Below are positions 27,483-35,806 of a stretch of DNA of 64,000 nt, in pieces. The position numbers and the translations under genes are program-made. Every line of letters starts with the position of its first letter. Position 1 is the first letter of the stretch. The notes below the pieces were generated by a model. It saw only the letters and a program-made list of their open reading frames with translations, was not told the origin of the DNA and searched no databases. Origin of the DNA: an uncultured Flavobacteriales bacterium (lineage in GTDB: Bacteria; Bacteroidota; Bacteroidia; Flavobacteriales_E; Vicingaceae); the NCBI GenBank assembly GCA_905479915.1, contig CAJQOH010000014.1, forward strand, positions 62,001-126,000. Reading direction: 5' to 3'.

Positions 27483-28975
27483 ATAATAAAAAAATAGCTA
27501 TTATTGGTTCTGGGTTTTCAGGATTATCTGCTGCAGCCTACCTTGCAAAGGAAGGGCATGATGTTCAGGTATTTGAAAAAAATGATTGTCTTGGTGGTAG
27601 AGCTAGAAAATTTGAAGTTGATGGTTTCAGTTTTGATATGGGACCAAGCTGGTATTGGATGCCAGAAGTAATGGAGGCATTTTTTAATGATTTTGGAAGT
27701 AGTGTCAATAACCATTTTGAGTTGAAAAAACTATCACCTGCATTCAACATTATATTCAAGGAAAATGATAAAGTATCAATTCCAAACGATTACAATGAAT
27801 TAAAAAAACTATTTGAATCAATTGAAAAGGGCAGCTCCAATGTATTGGATAAGTTTATGAAAGATGCTCAAAAGAAATATGACATAAGTTTTGCCAACCT
27901 AATAGAAAAGCCAGGCCTTTCTATCAAAGAATATCTCGATTACGAAACAATAAAATCAGCTATAAACCTTAGTCTATTTGGATCTTACCAAAAAATGGTA
28001 CACAAACAATTTAAGCATCCTAAATTACGTGCTTTAATGGAGTTTCCTGTATTGTTTTTGGGGGCAAAACCAGAAAACACTCCATCATTATATAGCTTAA
28101 TGAATTATGCAGGTCTCAAATTGGGAACATACTACCCAATGGGAGGGTTTTATTCGCTAGTTGAAGCAATGATAAATATTTGTAAACAGCAAGGTGTTAC
28201 ATTTCATAAAAACTCAACCATTAGCAAGATAAATGTTTCCAACAATCAAGCATCATCAATTCAGGTTAATGGAGATTTAGTTAAAGTTGATGGTATTGTT
28301 GGTAGCGCAGATTATAATCATGTAGAAAAGTTACTCGAAAAAGAGTATAGAAACTATTCCGAAAAGTACTGGGAAAAGAAAACTTTTGCCCCTTCCAGTT
28401 TAATATTTTACTTAGGAATCAATAAAAAGATAAAGAACTTAGAACATCATACTTTGTTTTTTGATACTGATTTTGAACAGCACGCAACAGAAATATACGA
28501 TACTAAAAAATGGCCTGAAAAGCCTCTATTTTATGTTTGTACACCTTCTAAAACTGACCCTACAGTAGCTCCCAGAAATGGTGAAAACCTATTCTTTTTA
28601 ATGCCACTAGCAACAGGTATTGAAGATACAAACGAATTAAGAGAAAAATATTTTTCTACCTTATTGAATAGACTTGAAAGTCATCTTGGAGAAAAAATTA
28701 CAGACCATATTGTGGTTAAAAAATCATATTGTATTAAAGATTTTGAAAAGGATTACAATGCCTTTGGTGGAAATGCCTATGGGCTAGCAAATACTTTGGA
28801 TCAAACAGCCATTTTTAAGCCAAAAATAATCAACAAGAAAATTAAAAATTTAATCTATACAGGACAATTAACTGTTCCTGGACCTGGAGTACCACCTTCA
28901 ATTATTTCAGGTAAAATATCAGCAAAATTATTATGTCAAACCCTAAAACAACAACCACATGAAATCACTATTTGA
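27479..28975 (+). CDS. crtI: Phytoene desaturase CrtI
   Basis: The 498-residue flavoprotein begins with a Rossmann FAD motif, KKIAIIGSGFSGLSAAAYLA, then EKNDCLGGRARKFEVDGFSF. It ends with the carotenoid-desaturase signature YTGQLTVPGPGVPPSIISG. It converts phytoene to lycopene by successive desaturations at the membrane. The length fits bacterial CrtI (about 490-510). It overlaps the SOUL gene by 4 bp (ATGA) and crtB by 17 bp, which shows tight translational coupling. Confidence 0.95.
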   Translation: MNNKKIAIIGSGFSGLSAAAYLAKEGHDVQVFEKNDCLGGRARKFEVDGFSFDMGPSWYWMPEVMEAFFNDFGSSVNNHFELKKLSPAFNIIFKENDKVSIPNDYNELKKLFESIEKGSSNVLDKFMKDAQKKYDISFANLIEKPGLSIKEYLDYETIKSAINLSLFGSYQKMVHKQFKHPKLRALMEFPVLFLGAKPENTPSLYSLMNYAGLKLGTYYPMGGFYSLVEAMINICKQQGVTFHKNSTISKINVSNNQASSIQVNGDLVKVDGIVGSADYNHVEKLLEKEYRNYSEKYWEKKTFAPSSLIFYLGINKKIKNLEHHTLFFDTDFEQHATEIYDTKKWPEKPLFYVCTPSKTDPTVAPRNGENLFFLMPLATGIEDTNELREKYFSTLLNRLESHLGEKITDHIVVKKSYCIKDFEKDYNAFGGNAYGLANTLDQTAIFKPKIINKKIKNLIYTGQLTVPGPGVPPSIISGKISAKLLCQTLKQQPHEITI

Positions 28976-29795
28976 TGACCTTTCCGCACAATGTTCAAAA
29001 AGAACAACTCAATTGTATAGCACTAGTTTTTCGTTGGGTATAAAATTGCTACACCAATCATTGCATCGGCCAATATATGGTATTTATGGATTTGTAAGAT
29101 TTGCAGATGAAATAGTAGATAGCTTCCATGGATACAATAAAGAAGAATTACTCTACGAGTTTAGAAACGATACTTACAAAGCTATTCACAACGGAATTAG
29201 TCTCAATCCTATCTTAAATGAATTTCAAAAAGTGGTCAACGAATACAGTATTGATCATGAATGGATAGATACTTTTTTAAAGAGTATGAAAATGGATTTG
29301 AACGATAAGTATCATGATATTTTGTCGTACCAAGATTATATTTTGGGATCGGCAGAAGTAGTCGGCTTAATGTGTTTACATGTATTTGTTGAGGGGGATA
29401 AATCAAAATTTAATGAGCTAAAGCCATATGCCATGAGTTTAGGTTCTGCTTTTCAAAAAGTAAATTTCTTAAGAGATCTAAAGGATGATTACGAGGCTCT
29501 TGGTCGCACTTATTTTCCTGATATAGATATGGAGTCTTTTAGCACAGAACACAAGCTACAAATAGAAAGAGAAATTAGTGAAGATTTTAAAATGGCTTTG
29601 ATAGGTATCAAAAAATTACCACGTAAATCAAGAAAAGGAGTCTATCTCGCATATGTATACTATTTGCAGTTGTTTATAAAAATCAAACAAACACCAGTAG
29701 AAAAAATTATGGAGTCAAGAATCCGAGTTCCAAACATTTCAAAACTGGGGCTAATGTTTAAATCAATTGTTCAACACCAGCTCAATTTACTTTAG
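28959..29795 (+). CDS. crtB: Phytoene synthase CrtB
   Basis: The 278-residue protein is a squalene/phytoene synthase. The first Asp-rich motif is FVRFADEIVD; the second is FLRDLKDDYEALGRTYFP. It condenses two geranylgeranyl diphosphates to phytoene. The start ATG lies inside the crtI 3' end. It is the first committed enzyme of the C40 carotenoid pathway and is followed after 57 bp by idi, which supplies the C5 precursor. Confidence 0.95.
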   Translation: MKSLFDDLSAQCSKRTTQLYSTSFSLGIKLLHQSLHRPIYGIYGFVRFADEIVDSFHGYNKEELLYEFRNDTYKAIHNGISLNPILNEFQKVVNEYSIDHEWIDTFLKSMKMDLNDKYHDILSYQDYILGSAEVVGLMCLHVFVEGDKSKFNELKPYAMSLGSAFQKVNFLRDLKDDYEALGRTYFPDIDMESFSTEHKLQIEREISEDFKMALIGIKKLPRKSRKGVYLAYVYYLQLFIKIKQTPVEKIMESRIRVPNISKLGLMFKSIVQHQLNLL

Positions 29796-29852
29796 TCAAT
29801 TGAATTAAAAAATTAAAAAGTACTTGTTAATTACATCTAAAATAGATCAATT

Positions 29853-30395
29853 ATGGAAAATGAAAATGTTGTTTTAGTAGACCCTCAAGATAATGAAATA
29901 GGGGTCATGGAGAAAATGGAGGCACATAAAAAAGGGTTGTTGCACCGGGCTTTTTCAGTATTTATTTTCAATTCAAAAGGAGAAGTTCTTTTGCAAAAAA
30001 GAAGTAGTGAGAAATATCATTCAGGAGGGCTTTGGTCAAATACATGTTGTAGCCATCCTAGGCCTGGAGAAGGTCTTTCTTCCGCAACCAACAGAAGGCT
30101 TATGGAAGAAATGGGAATGAGCACTACCTTGTTTCCTGCATTTTCATTTCAATACAAATCCAATCTTGATCACAACATGATAGAAAATGAATTAGATCAC
30201 GTATACATTGGCTATTCAAATGATACTCCAGAGCCTAATTCTGAAGAAGTGGAAGGATATTGTTACATGCCTCCAGAAATTCTACTAATGGGGTTTGAGA
30301 AACATCCTGAGGAATACACCGCATGGTTAAAAATATGTTTTAAAGAATTAATGAATTATATCAACCAAAACGATACACATGAAAAAGTCAATTAA
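29853..30395 (+). CDS. idi: Isopentenyl-diphosphate delta-isomerase, type I
   Basis: The 180-residue Nudix-fold enzyme has the type I IDI motifs: HRAFSVFIFN at the start of the fold, the catalytic Cys in NTCCSHPRPGE, and the metal-binding glutamates in RRLMEEMGM. It interconverts isopentenyl and dimethylallyl diphosphate and so feeds carotenoid synthesis. Its 3' end overlaps a short ORF by 17 bp. Confidence 0.95.
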   Translation: MENENVVLVDPQDNEIGVMEKMEAHKKGLLHRAFSVFIFNSKGEVLLQKRSSEKYHSGGLWSNTCCSHPRPGEGLSSATNRRLMEEMGMSTTLFPAFSFQYKSNLDHNMIENELDHVYIGYSNDTPEPNSEEVEGYCYMPPEILLMGFEKHPEEYTAWLKICFKELMNYINQNDTHEKVN

Positions 30396-30522
30396 AAAAA
30401 TAGTAACAAAAACAAAAAACTTTAAAGTTAGAATTGATCACAGAACAATAATCACAGTGAGAACAAAAGAAGCCCTAAAATATTGGTTAACAGAATATCC
30501 ACAAGCTCAAGTGTTGTCATAA
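30379..30522 (+). CDS. Small basic 47-residue protein between idi and crtZ
   Basis: An ATG inside the idi 3' end opens a 47-codon frame (MKKSIKKIVTKTKNFKVRID, ending YPQAQVLS). The product is rich in Lys and Arg, with the segment RTIITVRTKEALKYWL, and has no signal or membrane segment. The 17-bp overlap copies the crtI-crtB arrangement, which supports real translation. I do not recognise a family. Confidence 0.5.
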   Translation: MKKSIKKIVTKTKNFKVRIDHRTIITVRTKEALKYWLTEYPQAQVLS

Positions 30523-30545
30523 TTAAAGTAATTTGAGAAGAATTT

Positions 30546-30553
30546 TACCTTTG
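30546..30553 (+). promoter_or_regulatory. Candidate internal -7 promoter element before crtZ
   Basis: TACCTTTG matches TAnnTTTG, 37 bp upstream of the crtZ start, in the only long intergenic gap within the second half of the operon. No convincing -33 element was seen. Confidence 0.3.
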
Positions 30554-30590
30554 TTCTAGTTGTTAGGAATATTTAGAATTAACATTTTAA

Positions 30591-31040
30591 ATGGAAGTAT
30601 TAATTAATAGTAGTATTGTTATTGCCACATTTCTTTTAATGGAAGGGGTAGCTTGGTTAAGTCATAAATATTTGATGCATGGTTTACTATGGTTTTTTCA
30701 TGAAGATCATCACCAACACAATACCAATATAGACCCTTTTGAGCGAAATGATTTTTTCTTTTTACTCTTTGCAACCCCTGGAATTTCATTCCTTTACTTT
30801 GGGCTAAACAATTTTTCTTTTCTATTCTGGGTTGGTCTGGGCATTACCTTGTATGGATTTGCATATTTTATCATACATGATGTATTTATTCATCGAAGAT
30901 TAAAGTATTTAAGAAATATTGATTCCGCTTATTTTAGAGCAATTAGAAGGGCGCACAAAGCACATCATAAACATTTTCACAAAGAAGATGGAGAGTGCTT
31001 TGGAATGTTATGGGTTCCATTAAAGTATTTTAAAAAGTAA
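30591..31040 (+). CDS. crtZ: Beta-carotene hydroxylase CrtZ
   Basis: The 149-residue membrane protein belongs to the non-heme di-iron fatty acid hydroxylase superfamily. It has His clusters HKYLMH, HEDHH, HDVFIH and HKAHHKHFH, which bind the iron pair. It adds 3-hydroxyl groups to the beta-ionone rings, giving zeaxanthin from beta-carotene. The next gene, the cyclase, starts 2 bp later. The operon therefore predicts a zeaxanthin-type yellow pigment. Confidence 0.93.
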   Translation: MEVLINSSIVIATFLLMEGVAWLSHKYLMHGLLWFFHEDHHQHNTNIDPFERNDFFFLLFATPGISFLYFGLNNFSFLFWVGLGITLYGFAYFIIHDVFIHRRLKYLRNIDSAYFRAIRRAHKAHHKHFHKEDGECFGMLWVPLKYFKK

Positions 31041-31042
31041 AA

Positions 31043-31738
31043 ATGGATAAATACACCTACATCTTAGTTAATTTAGGGTCTATTATTATTCCTTTTCTTT
31101 TCTCCTTTCACCCAAAACTTAATTTTAATAAAAAATGGAAGTCAACCATCTTATCCATTGTTATTGTTGCCATTCCTTTTATTGCTTGGGATATTGTTTA
31201 CACTGGCATGGGAATTTGGGGTTTTAACCCCAATTACCTTCTTGGTATCTCTATTTTTAATCTACCTCTAGAGGAACTTCTGTTTTTTATTTGTATTCCT
31301 TACGCTTGTCTTTATACATATCATTCTCTTAACGTATTAATTCCTTCTTTCACTTTTCCATACTTTAAAACTGCATTGATCTTACTCCTTTCAATTCTAT
31401 TAAGCTTTGCAATTCTTTTTATAGACAGATGGTATACTGGCGTTACCTTTGTACTATTGTTTATTGCATTAATATTTTTTGAATTTATACATTCTACCAA
31501 ATGGTTAAAAAGGGCCTGCTTTGCTTCCCTTATATTGATCTTGCCATTTTTTGTTGTAAATGGAATTCTTACAGGTACAGGAATTGAAACAGAAGTTGTT
31601 TGGTACAACAACAATGAAAATATTGGATTTAGAATCCTTACAATCCCTATAGAAGATTTTGCTTATGGATTTTTACTTATAATCTTAAACATTCACTTTT
31701 TTGAAAAATTTAACCATTTAAATAAAAACAATAACTAA
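31043..31738 (+). CDS. Lycopene beta-cyclase of the CrtYcd type
   Basis: The 231-residue protein has about six to seven membrane helices and two halves, each with the lycopene cyclase domain motif: LPLEELLFF in the first and IPIEDFAYGF in the second. This is the fused CrtYc-CrtYd form found in Bacteroidota and related to fungal and archaeal cyclases. It closes both ends of lycopene to beta-carotene. It lies 2 bp after crtZ and 15 bp before the peroxidase gene. Confidence 0.92.
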   Translation: MDKYTYILVNLGSIIIPFLFSFHPKLNFNKKWKSTILSIVIVAIPFIAWDIVYTGMGIWGFNPNYLLGISIFNLPLEELLFFICIPYACLYTYHSLNVLIPSFTFPYFKTALILLLSILLSFAILFIDRWYTGVTFVLLFIALIFFEFIHSTKWLKRACFASLILILPFFVVNGILTGTGIETEVVWYNNNENIGFRILTIPIEDFAYGFLLIILNIHFFEKFNHLNKNNN

Positions 31739-31753
31739 CTAAATATCAATATT

Positions 31754-32284
31754 ATGAAATACATTTTAACATTAATTACATTAATCACTATGAGTTCAAT
31801 TTCTGCACAAACCTCTTCAATTTACGACATTAAAATCAACAGTTTAGTTGGGGAAAAAATAGACTTAAAAAAATACAAAGGAAAGCACATTTTAATTGTT
31901 AACGTTGCCTCAAAATGTGGATTCACCTCTCAATATAAAGAGCTTCAAGAGCTGCATGAAAAATACAAAGAGAAGCTTGTCATTATTGGTGTTCCTTGCA
32001 ATCAATTTGGAAAACAAGAACCAGGAAGTGCAGCAGAAATTCAATCTTTTTGTAAAAAGAACTACGGAGTAGAATTTCTAATTACTGAAAAAGTAGAGGT
32101 AAAGGGAGATAATCAACATCCATTATATAGTTGGCTTACCTCAAAAGACATTAATGGTATTAGTTCCAGTAGCGTTAAATGGAATTTTCAAAAATATATG
32201 ATTGATACTGAAGGGAATTATCTAGACGTGTTCTATAGTGCCACCAAACCAAATAGCAATAAAATAATTAAATTTTTGGAGTAG
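31754..32284 (+). CDS. Exported glutathione-peroxidase-family thiol peroxidase
   Basis: The 176-residue protein carries a signal peptide (MKYILTLITLITMSSISAQ) and a GPx fold. It has a peroxidatic Cys in NVASKCGFTSQY, the Gln in PCNQFGKQEP and the Trp in VKWNFQKY. The Cys replaces selenocysteine, and such enzymes usually use thioredoxin-like reductants to reduce peroxides. It is the last gene of the carotenoid operon, 15 bp after the cyclase. This suggests defence against light-generated peroxides in the periplasm. No clear hairpin terminator follows. Confidence 0.9.
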   Translation: MKYILTLITLITMSSISAQTSSIYDIKINSLVGEKIDLKKYKGKHILIVNVASKCGFTSQYKELQELHEKYKEKLVIIGVPCNQFGKQEPGSAAEIQSFCKKNYGVEFLITEKVEVKGDNQHPLYSWLTSKDINGISSSSVKWNFQKYMIDTEGNYLDVFYSATKPNSNKIIKFLE

Positions 32285-32322
32285 TTTTATTCAGAAAAGA
32301 GTGATAAGAAGTTTAAAAATAA

Positions 32323-33108
32323 TTAAGCTGCATGATTAGTTGATTCAAATATTTTGTCAGCAGATTGAACCAAAAAACCATTAAACAAATCGCCATCTAT
32401 TTTAAATCGTTCTGCGAATTCAACATAACAAGATGGAATGTTTATTGGTTTTTTTAGATCTTCAAACTTTACCAATACACTGTTCGCCATTGTACTTGCT
32501 TGTTTTAGGCCTAAACTGCTGCTTCCTTTAACAGTTGTTCCGGATTCATTCAATTCAATATTAGCTTGTTTAAACTTAAAACAGAGCTGTTCTATTGATA
32601 AATTGTTTAACGCATTCACATTAAGCGTAAAATGATTTACCCTATATCCATGGATATAAATCCAGGCAGCATATTCTGATTCTTCTAACAATCGCTTATA
32701 TACAGTATATTTAACATTCCAAGTTCTACCTGCAGTCAACAATTCCTGATCTTTTAATTCGTTTTGACATACAGAATTCAATAAGGTGTTTTTTAAAAAG
32801 GGACTAAATTCATTGAGTAAAAGTTCACTAATAAATATTTTAGGACGATTGGGATTGAATTTATTTTCTAAGTGCACCGCTTTTAATTTTTTCTTTTGAA
32901 AGTAATATTCATTTTTCACCTCATATCCATGATGGTATAGAGAAGTACATAATCTCTTAATGCCATAGCCATTGTAATTTAATGATCTAAAAGCAATATG
33001 ATCATTAAATGCATTATTGTCAGAAAGTGACAGTACTTTCTTTACTTTTTTAATTAAGGGGGTTAATTCCAAGTAACTACTCCATAGTTTTTGTTCAAGA
33101 GCTTCCAT
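32323..33108 (-). CDS. DUF1338 / 2-oxoadipate dioxygenase-decarboxylase family protein
   Basis: The 261-residue protein shows DUF1338 features: NDHIAFRSL near residue 35 with the metal-binding His, ISELLLNEF with the glutamate, and YRVNHFTLNV with a second His. Characterised members (HglS) are Fe(II) enzymes that convert 2-oxoadipate to 2-hydroxyglutarate in lysine breakdown. This version is shorter than HglS (about 460 residues), so the substrate may differ. Two small minus-strand genes lie upstream and may share its transcript. Confidence 0.75.
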   Translation of the reverse strand: MEALEQKLWSSYLELTPLIKKVKKVLSLSDNNAFNDHIAFRSLNYNGYGIKRLCTSLYHHGYEVKNEYYFQKKKLKAVHLENKFNPNRPKIFISELLLNEFSPFLKNTLLNSVCQNELKDQELLTAGRTWNVKYTVYKRLLEESEYAAWIYIHGYRVNHFTLNVNALNNLSIEQLCFKFKQANIELNESGTTVKGSSSLGLKQASTMANSVLVKFEDLKKPINIPSCYVEFAERFKIDGDLFNGFLVQSADKIFESTNHAA

Positions 33109-33125
33109 ATTTTTTTGATTTAAGT

Positions 33126-33311
33126 TTACATAGATCTGTTTAAAATGTCATTATCTTCTAATTCTTTATCTGATAAATAAATTACTCCCAAATACTTTCT
33201 AAAAGCATTGTCCATTAATTCCATCAGCTTCATTTTTCTTTGAATTGTCATGTTGGAATTGGTAATTTCAGTTAAAATTTCTTCTCTTATCGTTGTGTTT
33301 AGATTTTTCAT
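33126..33311 (-). CDS. Small 61-residue helical protein, unknown
   Basis: The product is a short, charged, probably all-helical protein (NMTIQRKMKLMELMDNAF) with no signal or cysteine motif. It begins 28 bp after the secreted protein gene upstream and ends 17 bp before the DUF1338 gene, so it fits an operon of three. I do not recognise it; spurious translation is possible. Confidence 0.45.
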   Translation of the reverse strand: MKNLNTTIREEILTEITNSNMTIQRKMKLMELMDNAFRKYLGVIYLSDKELEDNDILNRSM

Positions 33312-33339
33312 TGTATTTCGGATTTAGTTTGAATTAAGT

Positions 33340-33804
33340 TTATTCGGCAATAACAAGTTCTTCCATTTTATTTGTATTCATTTCTATTTTTTGATTGCTT
33401 TTCTTAACTACTTTGTAGTTGAAAGAAGCATTGTATTTATTCCTGTACAGCACAATGTGATCAGTATTAAAGTCATCAAATGATACATTAAAATTCATTT
33501 TCGAATAACCTGGAGCGCTTTTTTTGACATAAATGGCTTTTACTAAACCATCTTTCCTTCTAAAAACTACATAGTGTTCATAATTAAGATTCAGTTCTAA
33601 ATCGTATCTAGATCTTAGCCTCATGGTTCTTATAATTTTCCAATCATTTTCAACCGCTCTAAAAACTATGACATCAGATTTTTTACCATTTAGAATTTTT
33701 CCGTAAACTTTGATAAGGTTTTGATTTTGAGCTGAAACAATTTTAGGAGTGAGTAGGCCAAAGATTAAAACTAGTGTTGTTATTATTTTTGCTGTTGATT
33801 TCAT
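33340..33804 (-). CDS. Small secreted protein, unknown
   Basis: From the ATG at 33804 (MKSTAKIITTLVLIFGLL) the product has 154 residues; an upstream in-frame start at 33822 would add MNSSLS. A signal peptide is clear, with cleavage likely after VSA. The mature part is basic and beta-rich (KVYGKILNGKKSDVIVFRAV) and contains RLRSRYDLELNLNYEHYVVF. I cannot assign a family. The 230 bp upstream, to the pigment operon end, contain no gene. Confidence 0.65.
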   Translation of the reverse strand: MKSTAKIITTLVLIFGLLTPKIVSAQNQNLIKVYGKILNGKKSDVIVFRAVENDWKIIRTMRLRSRYDLELNLNYEHYVVFRRKDGLVKAIYVKKSAPGYSKMNFNVSFDDFNTDHIVLYRNKYNASFNYKVVKKSNQKIEMNTNKMEELVIAE

Positions 33805-34038
33805 ACTTAGACTACTATTCAAGATCGTACCAAATAATTAATCGTAAGAAAATCAACTGCTTAAATATTTATGTTGATGGGTGAATGTCTCATTTTGGGA
33901 AACTATTTCCAAATAAATCTAAAATAATCAATGCTTATTAATTGAAATAAGACAGATAAATGTACTTTGTTAACCAGAAAGTTGTGAACAAATATTAGGG
34001 GGTATACGAAGAAAATAAGTGCAATGCACCTTCGAGTA

Positions 34039-34451
34039 TTAAACAGATTTCAAACTCATTTTCTTTTCCCATTCAATATAAAAATCTGGAGTATAAAGCT
34101 CTAATTCTCGATTTTCGGTAGATAAGAATATTTGAATTGTTTTTCCTACAGCACTGATTTTACCAGTAGTCAGGTTGATAATTTCATAAGTAAATATCAT
34201 TTTAGCTGCCTTGCTAGGTATAAGTGTTGTGATGATTTTTGCTCTTTCTCCGAAGTTGATAGGAGATTTATGATCAATTTCAGATCTAACAATAGGAGTG
34301 AAGAAGCCTTGATTGTATATGTCTAAGTACTCTATGCCAAATTCTTTTCCAAATGCTTCACGTCCATCTTCAAAGTACTTTAAATAGTTCCCGTGCCAAA
34401 CTACACCCATAGCATCAGTTTCACTGAAGCGTATATCAAATTCTATTTCAT
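34039..34451 (-). CDS. Hotdog acyl-CoA/ACP thioesterase (4HBT/YbgC-like), frameshifted after codon 2
   Basis: The protein matches the 4-hydroxybenzoyl-CoA thioesterase family: FSETDAMGVVWHGNYLKYFEDGREAFG holds the catalytic Asp and the His-x-Asn-Tyr motif. The frame open from the ATG at 34410 lacks that Asp, so it cannot be the real start. Upstream codons give EIEFDIRFSETDA with no usable start. An ATG at 34451 reads M-K-stop, and one extra A in the following A3 would give MKIEFDIRFSETDA. I infer a 1-nt deletion, real or from sequencing. It is the last gene of the pigment operon and would release the finished acyl chain. Confidence 0.75.
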
Positions 34452-34517
34452 TAATTAATTGGCATGTTCCTTTATAAAACTAGTTGGTGAGTATTGATCA
34501 TTTTTAGCAATAACGGG

Positions 34518-34937
34518 CTACTCTTGAACTACAATTTTCATCTCACACTCAACTAATATATTTCCGTTAACGTGATTTTCTCCTCTAATTAAGTAGATGT
34601 TTTCAAATTTATGCAAATGAGTAACAGTTGTATTAATTTCATCACCTACATTGGGAAGTTGATGCACTTTTAATTTAGAAATTGCTCCAATAAACCCAAT
34701 TTTTGGAGGTCCGCCTTGTTGTTGTCCAACATAACTAAATCCTGCAGCAACAGTTTGTGCAATATTTTCAATTAAAGCAGGTTCTTGCAATTTTCCATTT
34801 TCCGAAAAAATGTTTTGTTCCATTGCAACGAAAGAAGATTTAAAATCTATCTCATTAGCAGATAATAAGCTGTCAATCATTACGAAAGGAGCTTTTTGAG
34901 GGATAATCTCGGCAGTTTTTTCTTTTGAAAGTATCAT
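34518..34937 (-). CDS. Hotdog 3-hydroxyacyl-ACP dehydratase-like protein (ApeI/FabZ type)
   Basis: The 139-residue protein begins ILSKEKTAEIIPQKAPFVMIDSLL, the P-x-x-x-P-F-x-M-I-D start seen in dehydratases of aryl-polyene and flexirubin clusters, and continues with ALIENIAQTVAAGFSYVG. It would remove water from 3-hydroxyacyl-ACP to create the conjugated double bonds of the polyene. It overlaps the acyltransferase stop by 1 bp, so it is translationally coupled. Confidence 0.82.
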   Translation of the reverse strand: MILSKEKTAEIIPQKAPFVMIDSLLSANEIDFKSSFVAMEQNIFSENGKLQEPALIENIAQTVAAGFSYVGQQQGGPPKIGFIGAISKLKVHQLPNVGDEINTTVTHLHKFENIYLIRGENHVNGNILVECEMKIVVQE

Positions 34938-35803
34938 TAATTAAAAAAGTTGAAGTAGTTAAACCATTGTTCAGGATGTAAAGTAACTTTATTTTCTAAT
35001 TCTTTCACGAATTTTTCTGCAATTTCTTCAGGAAGTAGCTTTTCGGTAATAGGATTTGTTGAGCTAAGAAAGTAATGGTAAGTACTTTCTTTTACGGCAA
35101 ATACAAAAGTTACTGGAGAATTAAACTTAGAAGCTATAATGAAAGGACCCAGGGGGAATTTGGCTTTTTTGTTTAGGAAATCAACTTCAATAAATTTCGC
35201 TCCTTCCATGTATCTGTCGGCATGTATCGCTATAAACTCATTTCTTTTTAGTGCTTGATGAACCTTGATAACGTGACTTAGATCGTTTTTTATAGGGATT
35301 ATATTGAAGTGGGATCCTCCAGTTGAAGAATCTGTGTAGGCTTTTATTTTTTGAACCTCCTCATCATACATCAAAACGTTAATTTTAGAAGTAACTCTTG
35401 ATTTAAGAAGGTTTCCTGCTGTTTCCCAATTCCCTACATGACCACTTAACAATATTCCTCCTTTACCAGAATCTTTCATGTCTAGCAAGTTTTGTTCGTT
35501 GTTAAAGGTGTAGGAATATTTATCTCCTTTTCCAATTAAGAAAGCAAATCGATCTACAAGGGTTTGCCCAAAATAAAAGAAATTCTTTCTAGTAATACTG
35601 TTGATTTGGTTTTTTGGAAGTCTTAAAGCGTTTAAATAGAAGTCTTTAATTGCATTTCTATTTTTAGTAGCAAAAAGGTAGTAGTAAAAAGTTACAAACT
35701 TTAAGATGAAATAGGTAAGGGGTAATCCTAGAAACTTTATTGAATTCAGAAATATTTTATAACCAATAACGGTTCCTTTAGTCTTCCCGTCCCACTGGCT
35801 CAT
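34937..35803 (-). CDS. LpxL/HtrB-family acyltransferase
   Basis: The 288-residue protein belongs to the lysophospholipid acyltransferase superfamily. Its LSGHVGNWETAG segment holds the H-x4-(E/D) type catalytic motif, and IAIHADRYMEG is the second conserved block. An N-terminal hydrophobic stretch anchors it in the membrane. In flexirubin-type clusters an LpxL-like enzyme attaches the aryl-polyene acyl group to a lipid or alcohol acceptor. It sits 3 bp after the ACP gene. Confidence 0.85.
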   Translation of the reverse strand: MSQWDGKTKGTVIGYKIFLNSIKFLGLPLTYFILKFVTFYYYLFATKNRNAIKDFYLNALRLPKNQINSITRKNFFYFGQTLVDRFAFLIGKGDKYSYTFNNEQNLLDMKDSGKGGILLSGHVGNWETAGNLLKSRVTSKINVLMYDEEVQKIKAYTDSSTGGSHFNIIPIKNDLSHVIKVHQALKRNEFIAIHADRYMEGAKFIEVDFLNKKAKFPLGPFIIASKFNSPVTFVFAVKESTYHYFLSSTNPITEKLLPEEIAEKFVKELENKVTLHPEQWFNYFNFFN

Positions 35804-35806
35804 TAA

